From assembly GCA_008330645.1 (NCBI GenBank), contig VLTN01000037.1:1-64000 (forward strand): DNA of 64,000 nucleotides. Reading direction: 5' to 3'. The notes below the pieces were generated by a model, which worked only from the letters and a program-made list of their open reading frames with translations, ran no database searches and was not told the origin of the DNA. Numbering within the stretch: the stretch's first letter is position 1; each line of letters opens with the position of its first letter. The position numbers and the translations under genes were made by a program. Shown piece after piece: positions 54,001-62,271 of the stretch. The stretch is from Cafeteria roenbergensis (Eukaryota > Sar > Bigyra > Bicosoecida > Cafeteriaceae).

Positions 54001-54385
54001 CCTTGCTGCCGCGCGAGGCCTCGAACCCCTCGGCGATCGCCTCGACAGCGCCGCGCGCGCCTGGCCCGTCGGCTGACGCGCCCGTGAGAAGCTCCTCGGT
54101 CAGGGCGTGGCTTTCTCCGACAATGACGCAGACGCCGGACTCGCCGCGGGCCAGGGCCTCTCCCATGGCCCACAGGGGCTCGCAAGCGCCGTCGGGCAGG
54201 CCGGTCCCCTCGGCATGCACGGCCGCGTCCAGCTCCGCCGCCGGGGCCCCACTGTCGTCAGCCCGCAGCGAAACGCGCACCGGAGCGTTGCCTGCACTGC
54301 CGCCCGGTCGGCACGGCTCCAAGACGCATTCGCCTCGTCGGCCAGCGAGAACCGCAACGGCAGCAAGCGGCGCTGCGCCCGCCAT
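51047..54385 (-). CDS. Divergent kinesin-like protein with degenerate motor and coiled coil
   Basis: 1112 residues from ATG 54385. Residues 1-380 follow the kinesin motor order loosely. GESGVCVIVGESHALTEELL sits where the P-loop should be but lacks the G-x4-G-K-T/S consensus. SHDVVRIQADV recalls switch I (SSRSH), a short VVRLAP...EPAGS segment recalls switch II (DLAGSE), and ACSASLRFAGRW matches the TLRFA-x-R end of the motor. This would make it an ATP-site-deficient pseudo-motor. The middle is Ser/Pro/Gln-rich with two poly-Gln runs. Residues about 820-1000 form an Ala/Glu/Arg coiled coil. I infer a kinesin relationship from motif order only. It could instead be an unrelated Ala-rich coiled-coil protein. 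Confidence 0.5.
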   Translation of the reverse strand: MAGAAPLAAVAVLAGRRGECVLEPCRPGGSAGNAPVRVSLRADDSGAPAAELDAAVHAEGTGLPDGACEPLWAMGEALARGESGVCVIVGESHALTEELLTGASADGPGARGAVEAIAEGFEASRGSKDVGLALSWLRVRGPGDAPLRDALKEAARVDERAAEVAWSIDAQRLSATGAWAVAAPGAAEVGEMLRAAASAPPLRAVRSAEPGSHDVVRIQADVGTGPGSHGDTAATAVTCPSVTVVRLAPTLEPEPAGSGGKQVPSWAAALHAVMLAVEAWQATVAPRGPDGEGAGAAAAGDGAAAEEAAADASEVVGDAAASHAAVAVLALPATDASVGAVMLTSVALPGSEECAGVRACSASLRFAGRWRRSMTAWRARLAAGGAAAAGVAVAATGGGDAGGGRGGSGESPAPSGYRSDAASARSPSASRGDAAGGGAGGGDEIDPVTPLWPLSPSSSDAPAGPSEAPADAPGSRPEEHQILRPSGARPSRAALRPLSVGPADTPDAQAAAAAAAAAAPASPAAWQAPPSPGLAALGQSPSMRQSYPVSPHGPSDRTRPGKAADPVGAAGRAAAPLVTQRQQQQQQQGRREPAAASLTPRRSDAQSPQASDRMRRRGGALSYSPRVRPLRPSPAGSPDPADTPGRGLGHFGGSATPVTPQRGATAVQAMAEPAPAPGQQQQQQQRQQQQRQPAGHPGGAAPAGGLSGALLSEGGQGGGRVSAGSGSSGRADDGGGLSGFGSGGFAARGGGGWRGGVAGRGGSAADTGGGAAGGERSEEHAGGSAQGWGLGRGGAHTGGSSSWAGGLGFGDVSAGGTSALPPAARLARQLAQEVECRAEAEERAAAAEARAEDLLSRATEAEADAAEAADAVASRAGAAEAEMAALRSEVLRLGRALRAKALALVDARRHAEVVEAAVERLRSQAEEAAAEAERWKQEAAAAGARAARERAATGRVRQALMAERAGREAAEARATRLEASLGVLQREADAAWTAPADGAGATLHGGRASAGAGAESRGWTAGTPLRGRPTHARQRAQSRAGATRAADGGGQRTPHPGGYAAPRSAAGFRESRAGAAGRAEPPRPQSARKQAADPLLEALGLDPEGERPDGKW

Positions 54386-54693
54386 GGCAGAGTGGCGCCA
54401 GGGCAAGGCGTTCCGCTCGCTTCCGCCCAGTCGGTTGTCGTGTGCGGCACGCCGGTGCTCGTCGCGGTCAGTGCTCGCGGGGCCCCGGGTAGAAATGGGC
54501 TCGCATCGCGTGGCGGATGCGCTCTGGCGCCAGTTGCAAATGTATGCGGGCCCCAAATATGGCCGATGCTTTGCGAACCAACATTCCGAGGAGCCATCCG
54601 CTCTCGCTCGTGCTGGCTCGTGCTCTCCCGAGCACTTCGCGCTGGTGTGGGGCCGAGCCTTGGCACAGATTGGCGACGTCGCGGCGTAGCACG
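54386..54693. promoter_or_regulatory. Bidirectional promoter region, kinesin-like / SIxERM protein
   Basis: 308 bp between divergent ATGs. Contains CAGTTGCAAATG (AGTTGC at 54532-54537), an ATTGG (inverted CCAAT) near 54669 and an AT-rich CCAAATATGG near 54553. No TATA box. Confidence 0.55.
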
Positions 54694-55815
54694 ATGGCCA
54701 GCCCCTCGATCCGCGAGCGCATGGCCATGTTTGAGAAGAAGAACTCGCCAGGTGCAGCCGAGACGCCGCCGGCCGCAGCCCGCGCCCCAGGGGGCTCCAT
54801 TGCGGAAAGGATGGCCAAGCTGAAGGCCTCGGGGTCCCCGCCCGTGCCGAGCCCAAAGAGCGACGCCGCCAAAACGCCGAGCTCGGCGCGGTCGCCTGCG
54901 ACCAGCTCCATTGCGGAGCGGCTCAAGGCGCTCAAGCAGGCCTCACCGGAAGGCGCGTGAGCCCAGACGGCGAGCCCCGCACGGAACGGCCCACCGCCAC
55001 CGGGTGCCGGGGGAGCATGAATATGGTCAAGGGCGCGCGCGTGCCTTGGTTGGCGCTCGGGGCGACATTGGAGGAGGCGGTCTTGCAGGGGTGGTGGTGC
55101 CCATGCAACTTGGGCGTGTTGCTTGAGTTCCCAGCGCTGCCGGGGTGACCTAGCCTTCGCCGCACTTGCCCATGCGCGTCCGCCCGCAGGATCCCCGTCA
55201 TGGGCATGCCCAGGCCGCGCCAGCCGACCTCGGGGGGGCCTGCTTCGGCTCCCAAGGCGCCCGCGGGCGTGGCGCTGCCTGGCATGGGCTCTCCAGCACC
55301 ACGCAGGGCGCTGCCGGGCATGGTTCCGGCTGGAGCGCGGGCCGGCAGTGGGGCCGAGGAAGCCGCAGCCGGGGCTGGCGGCGCTCGCCCCCCTGAGGCC
55401 GGCGCGGCGCCTGGCCAAGCCGGCACTCCGTCGCACGTGAGTCGGACCGACGGCTTCGGTGCGGCGCGCCGTTTGGCCTCTCCCCGCGGCACGAGCGCGG
55501 CTTGCGTGCCGCGGACGACCAGCGCCAGCACTGTCGCCGCCGCCTTCGCTGCTCGCACTCACGCGGAATTCGCTCCCGCCTGGATAGCTGTGTCGGTGCT
55601 CGCAGGCAACGCTCAACCGGCCATCGCCGCCCCGTCGCCGGCGCAAGGCAGGGCCCAGCCCGGCTGCGGCGGCAGCGGACGACAAGCCGGCGGCGGACGA
55701 CAAGCCGGCTGCGGCGGCAGCGGGCGACAAGCCGGCTGCGGCGGCAGCGGGCGACAAGCCGGCTGCGGCGGCAGCGGACGACAAGGCAGACGCTGGCGCC
55801 GATACGACCGCATAG
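54694..55815 (+). CDS. Small SIxERM-repeat protein with Ala/Lys/Asp-rich tail, three exons
   Basis: Exons 54694-54956, 55190-55436 and 55606-55815 (donors GTGAGC and GTGAGT, GCAG acceptors, phases agree) give 239 residues. The first exon has three copies of a short helical motif: SIRERMAMFEKKN, SIAERMAKLKASG and SIAERLKALKQAS. The middle is Pro/Ala/Gly/Met-rich (AIPVMGMPRPRQ, LPGMGSPAP). The last exon has a basic RPSPPRRRRKAG then imperfect DKPAAAAG repeats ending in DTTA. The short S-I-x-E-R-M/L-x-x-L motif resembles repeats near SH3 domains in cytoskeletal adaptor proteins, but no SH3 domain is present. Function unknown. Confidence 0.75.
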
Positions 55816-55953
55816 ATTGAGTGCCGCCGCCCCGCCCAGGCTTGTTGCGTGTGGTGCGCGCTGCTAGATGGGTCAATGCCCTGCTTCGTGAGGCGCCTGC
55901 CACACGCGCAACAGCACAGCGCGAGGGGTTGTTGAGGACCAGGCGCCGCGCGC

Positions 55954-56373
55954 GTCAGGCAGGGTCCGTCGTGATGCCGTCCGCGCGCGTCAGGCAGGGT
56001 CCGTCGTGATGCCGTCCGCGCGCGTCAGGCAGGGTCCGTCGTGATGCCGTCCACGCGCGTCAGGCAGGGTCCGTCGTGATGCCGTCCGCGCGCGTCAGGC
56101 AGGGTCCGTCGTGATGCCGTCCGCGCGCGTCAGGCAGGGTCCGTCGTGATGCCGTCCACGCGCGTCAGGCAGGGTCCGTCGTGATGCCGTCCACGCGCGT
56201 CAGGCAGGGTCCGTCGTGATGCCGTCCGCGCGCGTCAGGCAGGGTCCGTCGTGATGCCGTCCGCGCGCGTCAGGCAGGGTCCGTCGTGATGCCGTCCGCG
56301 CGCGTCAGGCAGGGTCCGTCGTGATGCCGTCCGCGCGCGTCAGGCAGGGTCCGTCGTGATGCCGTCCGCGCGC
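55954..56373. repeat. 35-bp minisatellite, 12 copies, derived from the NagA-like stop-codon region
   Basis: Twelve head-to-tail copies of a 35-bp unit starting GTCAGGCAGGGTCCGTCGTG and ending in GCCGTCCGCGCGC or GCCGTCCACGCGC. Spacing is exactly 35 bp from 55954 to 56339. The unit overlaps the last codons of the minus-strand deacetylase gene (RADGITTDPA and stop), so the array appears to be an expansion of that gene's 3' end. Copies differ only at one G/A position by eye. Confidence 0.95.
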
Positions 56374-58861
56374 GTCCAGGCCGGCTGGCCCGCAAGCCAG
56401 GTCTGGAGTGGCTGCAGCGACGAGGGGTGCAGCAGCACAATATCGGCGCGCATGCCTGGCAGCAGCCTGCCGCGCCGGCCCGCCTCGCCCAGCGCTAGCG
56501 CCGGCCGCGCGGAGGCGGCTGCCAGCGCCTCGGCGCGGCTGCAGCGGGTGAAGCGGTGCAGGTTCCGCACGCACGCGTCCAGCGGCAGCACGGCCCCGGC
56601 AAGCGTGTCAGTGCCACGAAGCACCGCGCGAATGCGCCCGATGTCCGCCTCTTCCCCGGCCGCATCCAGCCGTTCCCGGGAGAACGCCCCCCGCCCGGTC
56701 GGCGGCAGGCGCGGCTCCCCGGGCTCGCCACCCGCCTCATCCTCGTCGCCTGGGCCGTCGGCGGCGCCCTCGCCCTTGCCCCCGCCCGCGGCCGCCGCGG
56801 GCGCCGCGCTTCCCGTCGCCGAGGGGTTGCTGCCACCGGCATCCCCGCCCCGCCCCCTCGCGCTGGCGTCGACCCTGCTCACAGTCACCTGCATGTCCCC
56901 CAGCGAGTGGGCGCCGCTGGGCAGGCCGAGCGCCGCCATGCCGTCCGTGATGAGCACCAGCCCCGCCGGGTGCGCAGCCCGGGCCATGGTGACCGAGAAG
57001 GGGTGTGCGTGGATGCCGTCCACGATGATGGAGTACCACGGCCGCCGGGTGACCGGCAGGGCCGCGGTGGGGGCCTGGTCGGGCGCTGGCAGGCGCAGGA
57101 TCAGACTACTCGCCACCTCCACGTCCGCGTCGCACGCCAGCGCCGCGGGAGGGCCGGGACGAGGGCGGGACGCTTCCGGAAGGATCCGGCCGCGGACCCT
57201 GCCGGTGCTCCTGGCCTATCCGCGCCGCGGGGCGCGACTGCCCGGGCGGAGCTGTCACCGGCAGAGGGGCCGGCATCGGCCGGCGGCAGGCATTGCGTCC
57301 CGGTGGCCGCTGGCGGGGCTGCGCTCTGCGAGCACTGCCTCCCCAGCAGCCCCACCAGACCGGGGTCCCGGTGGTGGAAGCCGCTCATCGCATTGAACAG
57401 GTGCGTCACCATGGTGGCGCCGGCCGCGATGCCCGCCTCGCCCTGCTCAGCTGTGGCGCTCGAGTGACCCATGGAGACCAGCACTCCGCGGGACGAGAGC
57501 CAGCGAGCGACGGCGGCAGAGCCTGGCAGCTCCGGCGCCAGGGTGACTACCCGAACGGCGGAAAGAAACGCCGACAGCCAGGGCCCCGGGCCAGCGCTGT
57601 CGGCGCCAGCCGCGCTGCCGGCTGCTGCCGCTGTGGTCCCAGCGTCGCGGGCGCGAGCGGCAGATCCGGCAGCGGTGCGGTCGGCGCCCCCGAAGGCCCC
57701 TCCGCCCCCGGGCCCGCCACCAGCGCCCCCGTACACCGCTGCCAGGGCAGCCTCTGCGAGCGCCTCGTCTGACGGCGCGGGGCCTGATGCGTCGCGCGCA
57801 TCGGTGCCGCTAGGCGCCGCCCAAGCGCGCGACGCCTCGCTGGCGCTGGTGACGCTGTCCGATCCCCTGCTCTCCTCAGGCCCAGCCCGACTGGCCGGCC
57901 GCGGGGTGTGGCGCGCCGAGCCGGCGGCCTCCGGGGTGGTGATGTGCGCGGGGTCGTGCGCGCCCTTGCGCCGCGCGCAGAAGAAGGGGCCCTCCAGGTG
58001 GGCGCCGAGCAGCGAGCAGCCGTCGCTGGCGCGCGCGCTGTCGTGCGGCGCCAGAAGGGGCGCGTTGCGGGCGTAGCGCTGGGGCGCGGAGGACACCATG
58101 GTCGGGCAAATGGCCGTCACGCCGTGGCTCAGCAGAGCCCTGCGGGCATCCGCCACGTCTGCGGGAGTCAGGTCGTCTGCTGAGAAGTCTCTGCCGAACG
58201 CCCCGTTGATCTGCACATCGATGAAGCCTGCTGACAGTAGCAGCCCCGCGCAATCCACACGCACGCGGCACAGCGGCACGCTGCGTGCCTGCGCTGCCCA
58301 GAAACGCGCCATCTGCGGTGCCGAGTGTGCACAGCGCGCGCGCGGGGGAGGGGGAGTGGGGGTGGGGGTGCGAGGAAGCGGCGGAATGGTGACGCGGCCG
58401 ATGCGGGGCACGGCTGCGGCGACGCTCCCGCAGTCAAGAAGAGCACCGGCGTGCAACTCACAGGGTCGATCACCAGCCGTCCCCTGCGCACATAGTCGGC
58501 GACGCCACATCCATGCGAAGGCGTGAGATTGGCCGGACAGCCGACAACGCAGCCCCGCGCAAAACGCCCCCCTCCCCCACCCCCATCCACGGGCTCACTG
58601 TACCCACACGTCTCGCCAAACGACTCCGTCCGCATCGGCGACGCGGCAGTTGGTAAACTGCATCACGGACGCGGGGCCCCAGGCTGCCAGCACGGCTTCA
58701 AGCGCGTCGTGGACCGACTGCGCGGTCTGTCCCTTTGAAGGCGTCGCCCTGAACTTGCCGGAACGCGGGTCCACACTGACCCGCAAAAGCTCGGGCTGCG
58801 ACGAGTCGGCGCTGGCGTCCGCCCTGGAGCGCTTGGCGGCGCGCCGCGTGCTGGAGGCCAT
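56340..58861 (-). CDS. nagA/AMDHD2: N-acetylglucosamine-6-phosphate deacetylase, four exons
   Basis: Hydrolyses GlcNAc-6-P to glucosamine-6-P. Exons 58861-58599, 58483-58462 (22 nt), 58312-57336 and 57198-56340 join in frame to 706 residues. Splicing rebuilds the family start: VMQFTNCRV ... WRDVWVQ, GRLVIDP, then GFIDVQINGAFGRDFS, HGVTAICPTMV, LHLEGPFF, MGHSSA, HLFNAMSGFHHRDPGLVGLL, VDGIHAHPFSV, LVLITDGMAALG and a C-terminal ADIVLL. Metal and substrate residues (E in HLEGPF, H in GHS, H in VTHLFNAM, D in TDG) are present. The last donor is the atypical GTGCTC, so that junction is the least certain; a frameshift is the alternative. A long Ala/Gly/Ser insert follows the EGPFF motif. The start may instead be the ATG at 58663. 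Confidence 0.88.
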
Positions 58862-59153
58862 GTCAACAAAACGCGCCGCTGCGGCACAGCTCCGCGGCGG
58901 CCTGCGACTCGCCCGGTTGCTGGCACCCCGCTTTCGGCAGCAGGTCGGCGGGCGGTGTGTCAGGCCGTGTCTGCGTGCGCGCCTCCTTCCGCCGCGGCGG
59001 GCCGTGCGCGATCGCGGGTCGTGGGACGCCCGGCAGAGCAGCGACCGCGGCCGCGCCCACAGACTCGGCGCCGACCACTCCACGAACCGAGCGGGAGCCC
59101 GCGCCGGATCGTGCGACCAGCAGCAGCACTCGCCACACAGTTGCGGACGCAGA
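58862..59153. promoter_or_regulatory. Bidirectional promoter region, GlcNAc-6-P deacetylase / coproporphyrinogen oxidase
   Basis: 292 bp between divergent ATGs. CACAGTTGCGG (AGTTGC at 59139-59144) lies just 10 bp before the oxidase ATG. No TATA box. Confidence 0.55.
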
Positions 59154-60723
59154 ATGCGCCACGCTCGCCTCGTCGGAGCCTTTGCGCGCCGCGCTGCAGT
59201 TGCAGCCGCGGTAGCCGTGCCAATCACTGCGGCGTGCGAGCCGGAGCCCGCCCAGCTGCGCGCCGTGAGTGCCGAGTCCCCGCGCCGCGTCCTCCTCAGC
59301 AGGGGCGCCCGGCTGGCTTGCGCGTGGCATGCTGGGCACAGGCGCGCGCCAGTTGCGGGGCTGGGTCGTGCTGGCGGGGGGGCGTGGCCTGACGCGCCCC
59401 ATCAGCAGCGCGTCGTCGGGTTGTCCGCGGTCGCCCGCCGGCGAATGCGCGGCCCCATTCCGCCCGCGCCTTGCAGAAAGCGCCAACCGCCAGCTTGGCC
59501 CCGAGTGTGTGGCGCTTGGGACGCTCGCCAGGTCCCGCGAGCCGCCGTCAACCGTGCTGACCCGCTTCGCTCTTTCGCGATCGCAGACGCAAGCTCCCGT
59601 CCTGTGCGCGTCAGCCGCCGCCGCTGCGCCCGCCAAGCCCGCGTTTCCTCCCCCCGCCCCTCCCGTTGGCGCCCCTGACACCGTCCCCACGAGCAAGCGC
59701 CAGCGCGACATGGAGGCGCTGGTGTGCGAGTTGCAAGACAGCATCTGCTCCGCGCTTGAGGACGTGGAGGGCGCCCCGTCCCGTGGCGGCAAGCGGTTCC
59801 AGGAGGACACGTGGCTGCGTGGCAGCGACGGCCACGGCGGCGGTGGCCGCTCGCGCGTGCTGCAGGGAGGCCGCGTGTTCGAAAAGGCCGGCGTGAACGT
59901 GTCGATTGTGCGGGGCGTGCTGCCCGCCGCCGCCGCCCGCCAGATGCGTGCCCGCGGCAAGGACATGACCGTCCGCCCCGGCGCTGATGGCCTGCCGTTC
60001 TACGCCGTCGGCGTGTCTCTGGTGCTGCACCCGCGCAACCCCAAGGCGCCCACCGCCCACGCCAACTTCCGCATGTTCGAGGTGCGGGACTGGGACCCCG
60101 TGGAGGGGTGCGAGCGCGCCCGCTGGTGGTACGGAGGCGGGTCCGACCTCACCCCGTCCTTCCTGGACGAGGACGACGCCCGCCACTTCCACAGCACGCT
60201 CAAGGCCGCCTGCGACAAGCACGGCTCCGAGCTGTACCCCGAGTTCAAGCGCTGGTGCGACGAATACTTCAACAACACGCACCGTGCCCTGCCTGGCGAC
60301 GACGGCGAGCGCCGTGGCATCGGCGGCATCTTCTACGACGACTTCGGGGACACGGTCATGTCGGCCAAGGAGGCGGAGGAGCGCTCTGAGGAGGGCGGCG
60401 GCAAGGCCTTCGACTTCGTCTGCGACGCGGGGCGGGCCTTCCTCCCCGCGTACATCCCCGTGCTCGTGCGTCACGTGGATGAGCCCTTCACTGAGGAGGA
60501 CAAGCGCTGGCAGCAGCTGCGCCGTGGCCGCTACGTCGAGTTCAACCTGGTCCACGACCGCGGCACCAAGTTCGGCCTGCACACCCCCGGGTCCCGCATC
60601 GAGTCAATCCTCGTGTCCCTCCCGGAGACCGCCCGCTGGGAGTACCAGGCCGAGGACCCGCCCAAGGACAGCGCGGCGGGCCGCCTGCTCGAGGCCCTCC
60701 GCCGCCCGCGCGAGTGGGCCTGA
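59154..60723 (+). CDS. CPOX/hemF: Coproporphyrinogen III oxidase (aerobic), two exons
   Basis: Oxidative decarboxylation of coproporphyrinogen III in heme synthesis. Exons 59154-59264 and 59587-60723 (donor GTGAGT, acceptor GCAG, phase 0) give 415 residues. The first exon encodes MRHARLVGAFARRAAVAAAV, an Arg/Ala-rich presequence typical of mitochondrial import. The enzyme has the HemF signatures: VSLVLHPRNPKAPTAHANFR, WWYGGGSDLTPS, CDEYFNNTHR, GIGGIFYDDF, RRGRYVEFNLVHDRGTKFGL and GSRIESILVSLP. All are intact, so it should be active. The oxygen-dependent form with a mitochondrial presequence indicates an aerobic host. The uninterrupted frame starting at 59269 in the intron is a shadow of splicing, not a real start. 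Confidence 0.94.
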
Positions 60724-61089
60724 GGCCCGACACTCCAGCTCCCCGAGGCCGCGCGCGCCATGCCCGCTCGACCGTTTCTGGGCATCCTTCCTGCCCGTCG
60801 CTTGCTCCCTGGGGCGTGTGACTGTGTGCCTTTGTATCTCTCTCTCCACCTGTGTGAATCTGTTCTCTTCCATCGAGGCGCGGCCCCGCGGCCTGCTGGG
60901 CCCAGTGCCGCCTCAGCCTTGCGGCACCGCACCTGCACAGCAACACGCTCGCTCGCGCACCGTCGCACCCCCGTATCCCGCCCACACCGCCATGTTCGGG
61001 GCTCCGGCTCCGGCTCCGGCTGCTGCTCACTCCCAGACGAAAGGCAGTAGCGGCGCCCACGGCGCCGCCTGCCCGGGCGGCCGCGCGCG
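60724..61089. other. Convergent spacer, coproporphyrinogen oxidase / RRM protein
   Basis: 366 bp between two stops, relatively T-rich (CTCTCTCTCC near 60838) compared with coding DNA, as expected for 3' UTRs. A short GGCTCC repeat lies near 61000-61020. No gene seen. Confidence 0.5.
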
Positions 61090-61974
61090 TCACTCGTCCC
61101 CGCCCTTGCGGCTTCGGCGCTTCCGGCGCGGGGCCCTGCCCTCGTCGGCGGCTCCATCGCGGCCCGCGCCGCCCGCAGCGGCGGCGGCGTCGACAGACTC
61201 CCACCCCGACTTCTTCGCGCCGGCCCTGCTCGCCGGGGCAAGCACGCCCTTCTTGCGCAAGTCCTTCCCCTCCGTCTTGGCCCACGCGCGCCCGTCCGCG
61301 CCCTTGAACGATGCCTTGGGCGCACCCGTGTCGTAGTCGAGCCCGAGCGCGCGACCCTCCATCACCATGGGCTCCGTGGTCGCGGCCGCCACCGCCGCCG
61401 AGGCCGACTCGCCCTTGAGGAACTGCACGTACGCGATGCCCTTGGAGTTGTTCGTGTTGCCCCAGCGCGGCAGCCGAATGCTGGCCACCTTGCCGAAGCG
61501 CATGAACGCCAGCCGGATGGCGTCCTCGTCCGCCGAGTACGGCAGGTTGCGAACGAAGAGCGTGGAGCAGTTGGAAGGGCGCGCGCGCGACGGCAGCTTC
61601 GCGCCGGCGTCCGGGCGGCGAGCCTTGGCCCTGGACACCGCGAGGAATCGCGAGCCAAGGTAAGCGCCGTCGCGGCCTAGGCCGCGCTCCAGGTCGTCCT
61701 TGGTGCGGAACACAACGTGGGCGTAGCCCATGCAGCGCCCCGTGTCCTGGTAGCGGGGCATGCGGATGCTCTCGACGCCGCCGTCCTCGGCGCCCTCGGC
61801 AGCCGCCCCATCGGCGCCCTCGCCGGCAAAGAACGCGCGCAGCTCGTCCTCCGTGCTCTCGTACGGCATCCCCTCAACGTATGCGGTGCGCTCGTCCTCG
61901 GGCACCTCGGCAGCCGCGGCCGCAGCCGCCTCGTCGCGGGGGCGCTTCTTGGCGCGCTTGACGGCATCGGCCAT
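61090..61974 (-). CDS. Two-RRM RNA-binding protein (nucleolar type)
   Basis: 294 residues, single exon. The N-terminus is a basic signal (VKRAKKRPRDE). RRM1 (about 29-115) has RNP2-like AYVEGMP and RNP1-like MGYAHVVF. RRM2 (about 137-215) has TLFVRNLPYSADEDAIRLAF and the RNP1 KGIAYVQF. A basic C-terminus, RRKRRSRKGGDE, resembles a nucleolar localisation signal. Two-RRM proteins with basic tails of this size include ribosome-biogenesis factors (NSR1/Nop-type). The exact orthologue is not clear. Confidence 0.88.
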   Translation of the reverse strand: MADAVKRAKKRPRDEAAAAAAAEVPEDERTAYVEGMPYESTEDELRAFFAGEGADGAAAEGAEDGGVESIRMPRYQDTGRCMGYAHVVFRTKDDLERGLGRDGAYLGSRFLAVSRAKARRPDAGAKLPSRARPSNCSTLFVRNLPYSADEDAIRLAFMRFGKVASIRLPRWGNTNNSKGIAYVQFLKGESASAAVAAATTEPMVMEGRALGLDYDTGAPKASFKGADGRAWAKTEGKDLRKKGVLAPASRAGAKKSGWESVDAAAAAGGAGRDGAADEGRAPRRKRRSRKGGDE

Positions 61975-62271
61975 GCTTCACGACGGCGGTCGGAGCTTGG
62001 AGGCGCTTGCCGGGCGAGCCGGGCGACGTGCGCCTGGAGTGTGCGCAGTTGCGCGACGCGCGCAGGCGCCGCTCCCGCAGCAGGGCGAGGCGAGCGGGCA
62101 GGGCAACTCGCCGGCGAGAAGCCCCCGGGGCGGCTCTGCCTGCAGAGCATAGTTGGCCGGGTGGTCCGCCGACTGAGGCCGCTCATATTCAGGACGCGAA
62201 TCTGCATGCCCGGCGAGAGCAACCGCTCCGTTGTCACTGCGGCAAACCACGGCAGCCGCGACCAGCTCGCC
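61975..62271. promoter_or_regulatory. Bidirectional promoter region, RRM protein / coiled-coil protein
   Basis: 297 bp between divergent ATGs. AGTTGC at 62047-62052 and GCAACT at 62103-62108 face each other about 50 bp apart. No TATA box. Confidence 0.55.

Noticed and set aside
55954-56373. CRISPR-like array of 35-bp units
   Set aside because: Units are directly adjacent with no spacers and overlap a eukaryotic gene end; this is a minisatellite.
59269-59586. N-terminal extension of coproporphyrinogen oxidase read directly from genomic DNA
   Set aside because: This is the intron. The first exon at 59154-59264 with GTGAGT and the GCAG at 59586 give a normal presequence; the through-read sequence is not conserved.
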